From Pirellulales bacterium (GTDB taxonomy: Bacteria; Planctomycetota; Planctomycetia; Pirellulales; JALHPA01), in the NCBI GenBank assembly GCA_022842745.1, contig JALHPA010000203.1:1-6029 (forward strand): a DNA stretch of 6,029 nt, written 5' to 3'. Positions within the stretch are counted from its first letter, which is position 1, and every line of letters starts with the position of its first letter. Below are positions 5,866 through 6,029 of the stretch, piece after piece. The translations under genes were made by a program, and so were the position numbers. The notes below the pieces were generated by a model that had not been told where the DNA came from, searched no databases, and worked only from the letters and a program-made list of their open reading frames with translations.

Positions 5866-6029
5866 ATGCGCATTGCCGAAATCTACCAGTCCCGCCAAGG
5901 AGAAGGCCGATTGACCGGGACGGACAGCGTGTTCGTTCGGGCCAGCGGCTGCAACCTGCGCTGCTGGTTTTGCGATACGCCGTTTACCTCCTGGGATCCC
6001 GAAGGGGATGATTGGTCCGTCCCGGAGAT
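5866..6029 (+). CDS. queE: 7-carboxy-7-deazaguanine synthase QueE, N-terminal 54 residues (3' end outside window)
   Basis: QueE is a radical SAM enzyme that converts 6-carboxytetrahydropterin to 7-carboxy-7-deazaguanine, the step that builds the deazapurine ring on the way to preQ0 and queuosine. The fragment starts MRIAEIYQSRQGEG, a classic QueE opening. It carries the [4Fe-4S] cysteine motif C-x3-C-x2-C at Cys29, Cys33 and Cys36 (GCNLRCWFCDTPF) and the preceding S-V-F-V-R-A-S-G segment. The frame is open to the right edge. I chose the ATG at 5866 because homologues begin there. In-frame ATGs also exist at 5788 and 5845 and would add 26 or 7 residues with no family resemblance. No good Shine-Dalgarno precedes 5866 (only AGGT about 12 bases upstream). 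It is probably cytoplasmic. Partner genes queC, queD and queF are not in the window. Confidence 0.94.
   Translation, partial: MRIAEIYQSRQGEGRLTGTDSVFVRASGCNLRCWFCDTPFTSWDPEGDDWSVPE

Noticed and set aside
1..6029. CRISPR array, insertion sequence, defence system or prophage genes
   Set aside because: There are no regularly spaced repeats, terminal inverted repeats with a transposase, integrase motifs or defence-type domains in any frame that I could read.

Overview
The window looks like chromosomal DNA from a GC-rich planctomycete, most likely from the Pirellulales or a related group. This rests on three things. First, a secreted-type protein opens with a LEPR-XLL-like motif (R-L-E-T-R-E-L-L-A) followed by a cadherin/Ig-like domain and a post-COAP-1-like domain. 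Second, there is a CotH-family kinase fused to EF-hands with a Gly/Pro-rich tail. Third, the QueE N-terminus is of a style I associate with planctomycetes. The taxonomic call is an inference from protein style; no rRNA or other marker is present.

Layout, left to right. (1) Positions 1-1875, + strand: the 3' part of a large protein whose visible N-terminus is the end of a prolyl-4-hydroxylase-like 2OG-Fe(II) dioxygenase domain. The reading frame is open to the left edge, so the true start is outside the window. (2) Positions 1876-2124: a short convergent intergenic region with a weak terminator candidate for gene 1. (3) Positions 2125-4176, - strand: an exported CotH-type kinase with four EF-hand-like loops (two canonical, two degenerate) and a Gly/Pro/Arg-rich tail. 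(4) Positions 4177-4542: a 366-bp gap holding a strong intrinsic terminator for the gene upstream of it on the - strand. (5) Positions 4543-5610, - strand: a 355-residue predicted surface or secreted protein with a clear ribosome binding site and a 5'-leader hairpin. (6) Positions 5611-5865: a divergent promoter region. (7) From 5866 to the right edge, + strand: the first 54 codons of queE (7-carboxy-7-deazaguanine synthase, radical SAM).

The genes do not form an obvious single pathway. The two - strand genes both encode predicted exported proteins and lie in the same direction. The terminator between them argues that they are separate transcription units rather than a tight operon. QueE is housekeeping queuosine/7-deazaguanine metabolism, and the 2OG-Fe(II) protein faces the CotH gene convergently. 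I see no defence system, mobile element, CRISPR array, tRNA or rRNA. The points most worth following are the CotH/EF-hand fusion, with a G8 slippage-prone tract exactly between kinase and EF-hands, and the large unassigned region of the 2OG-Fe(II) protein.
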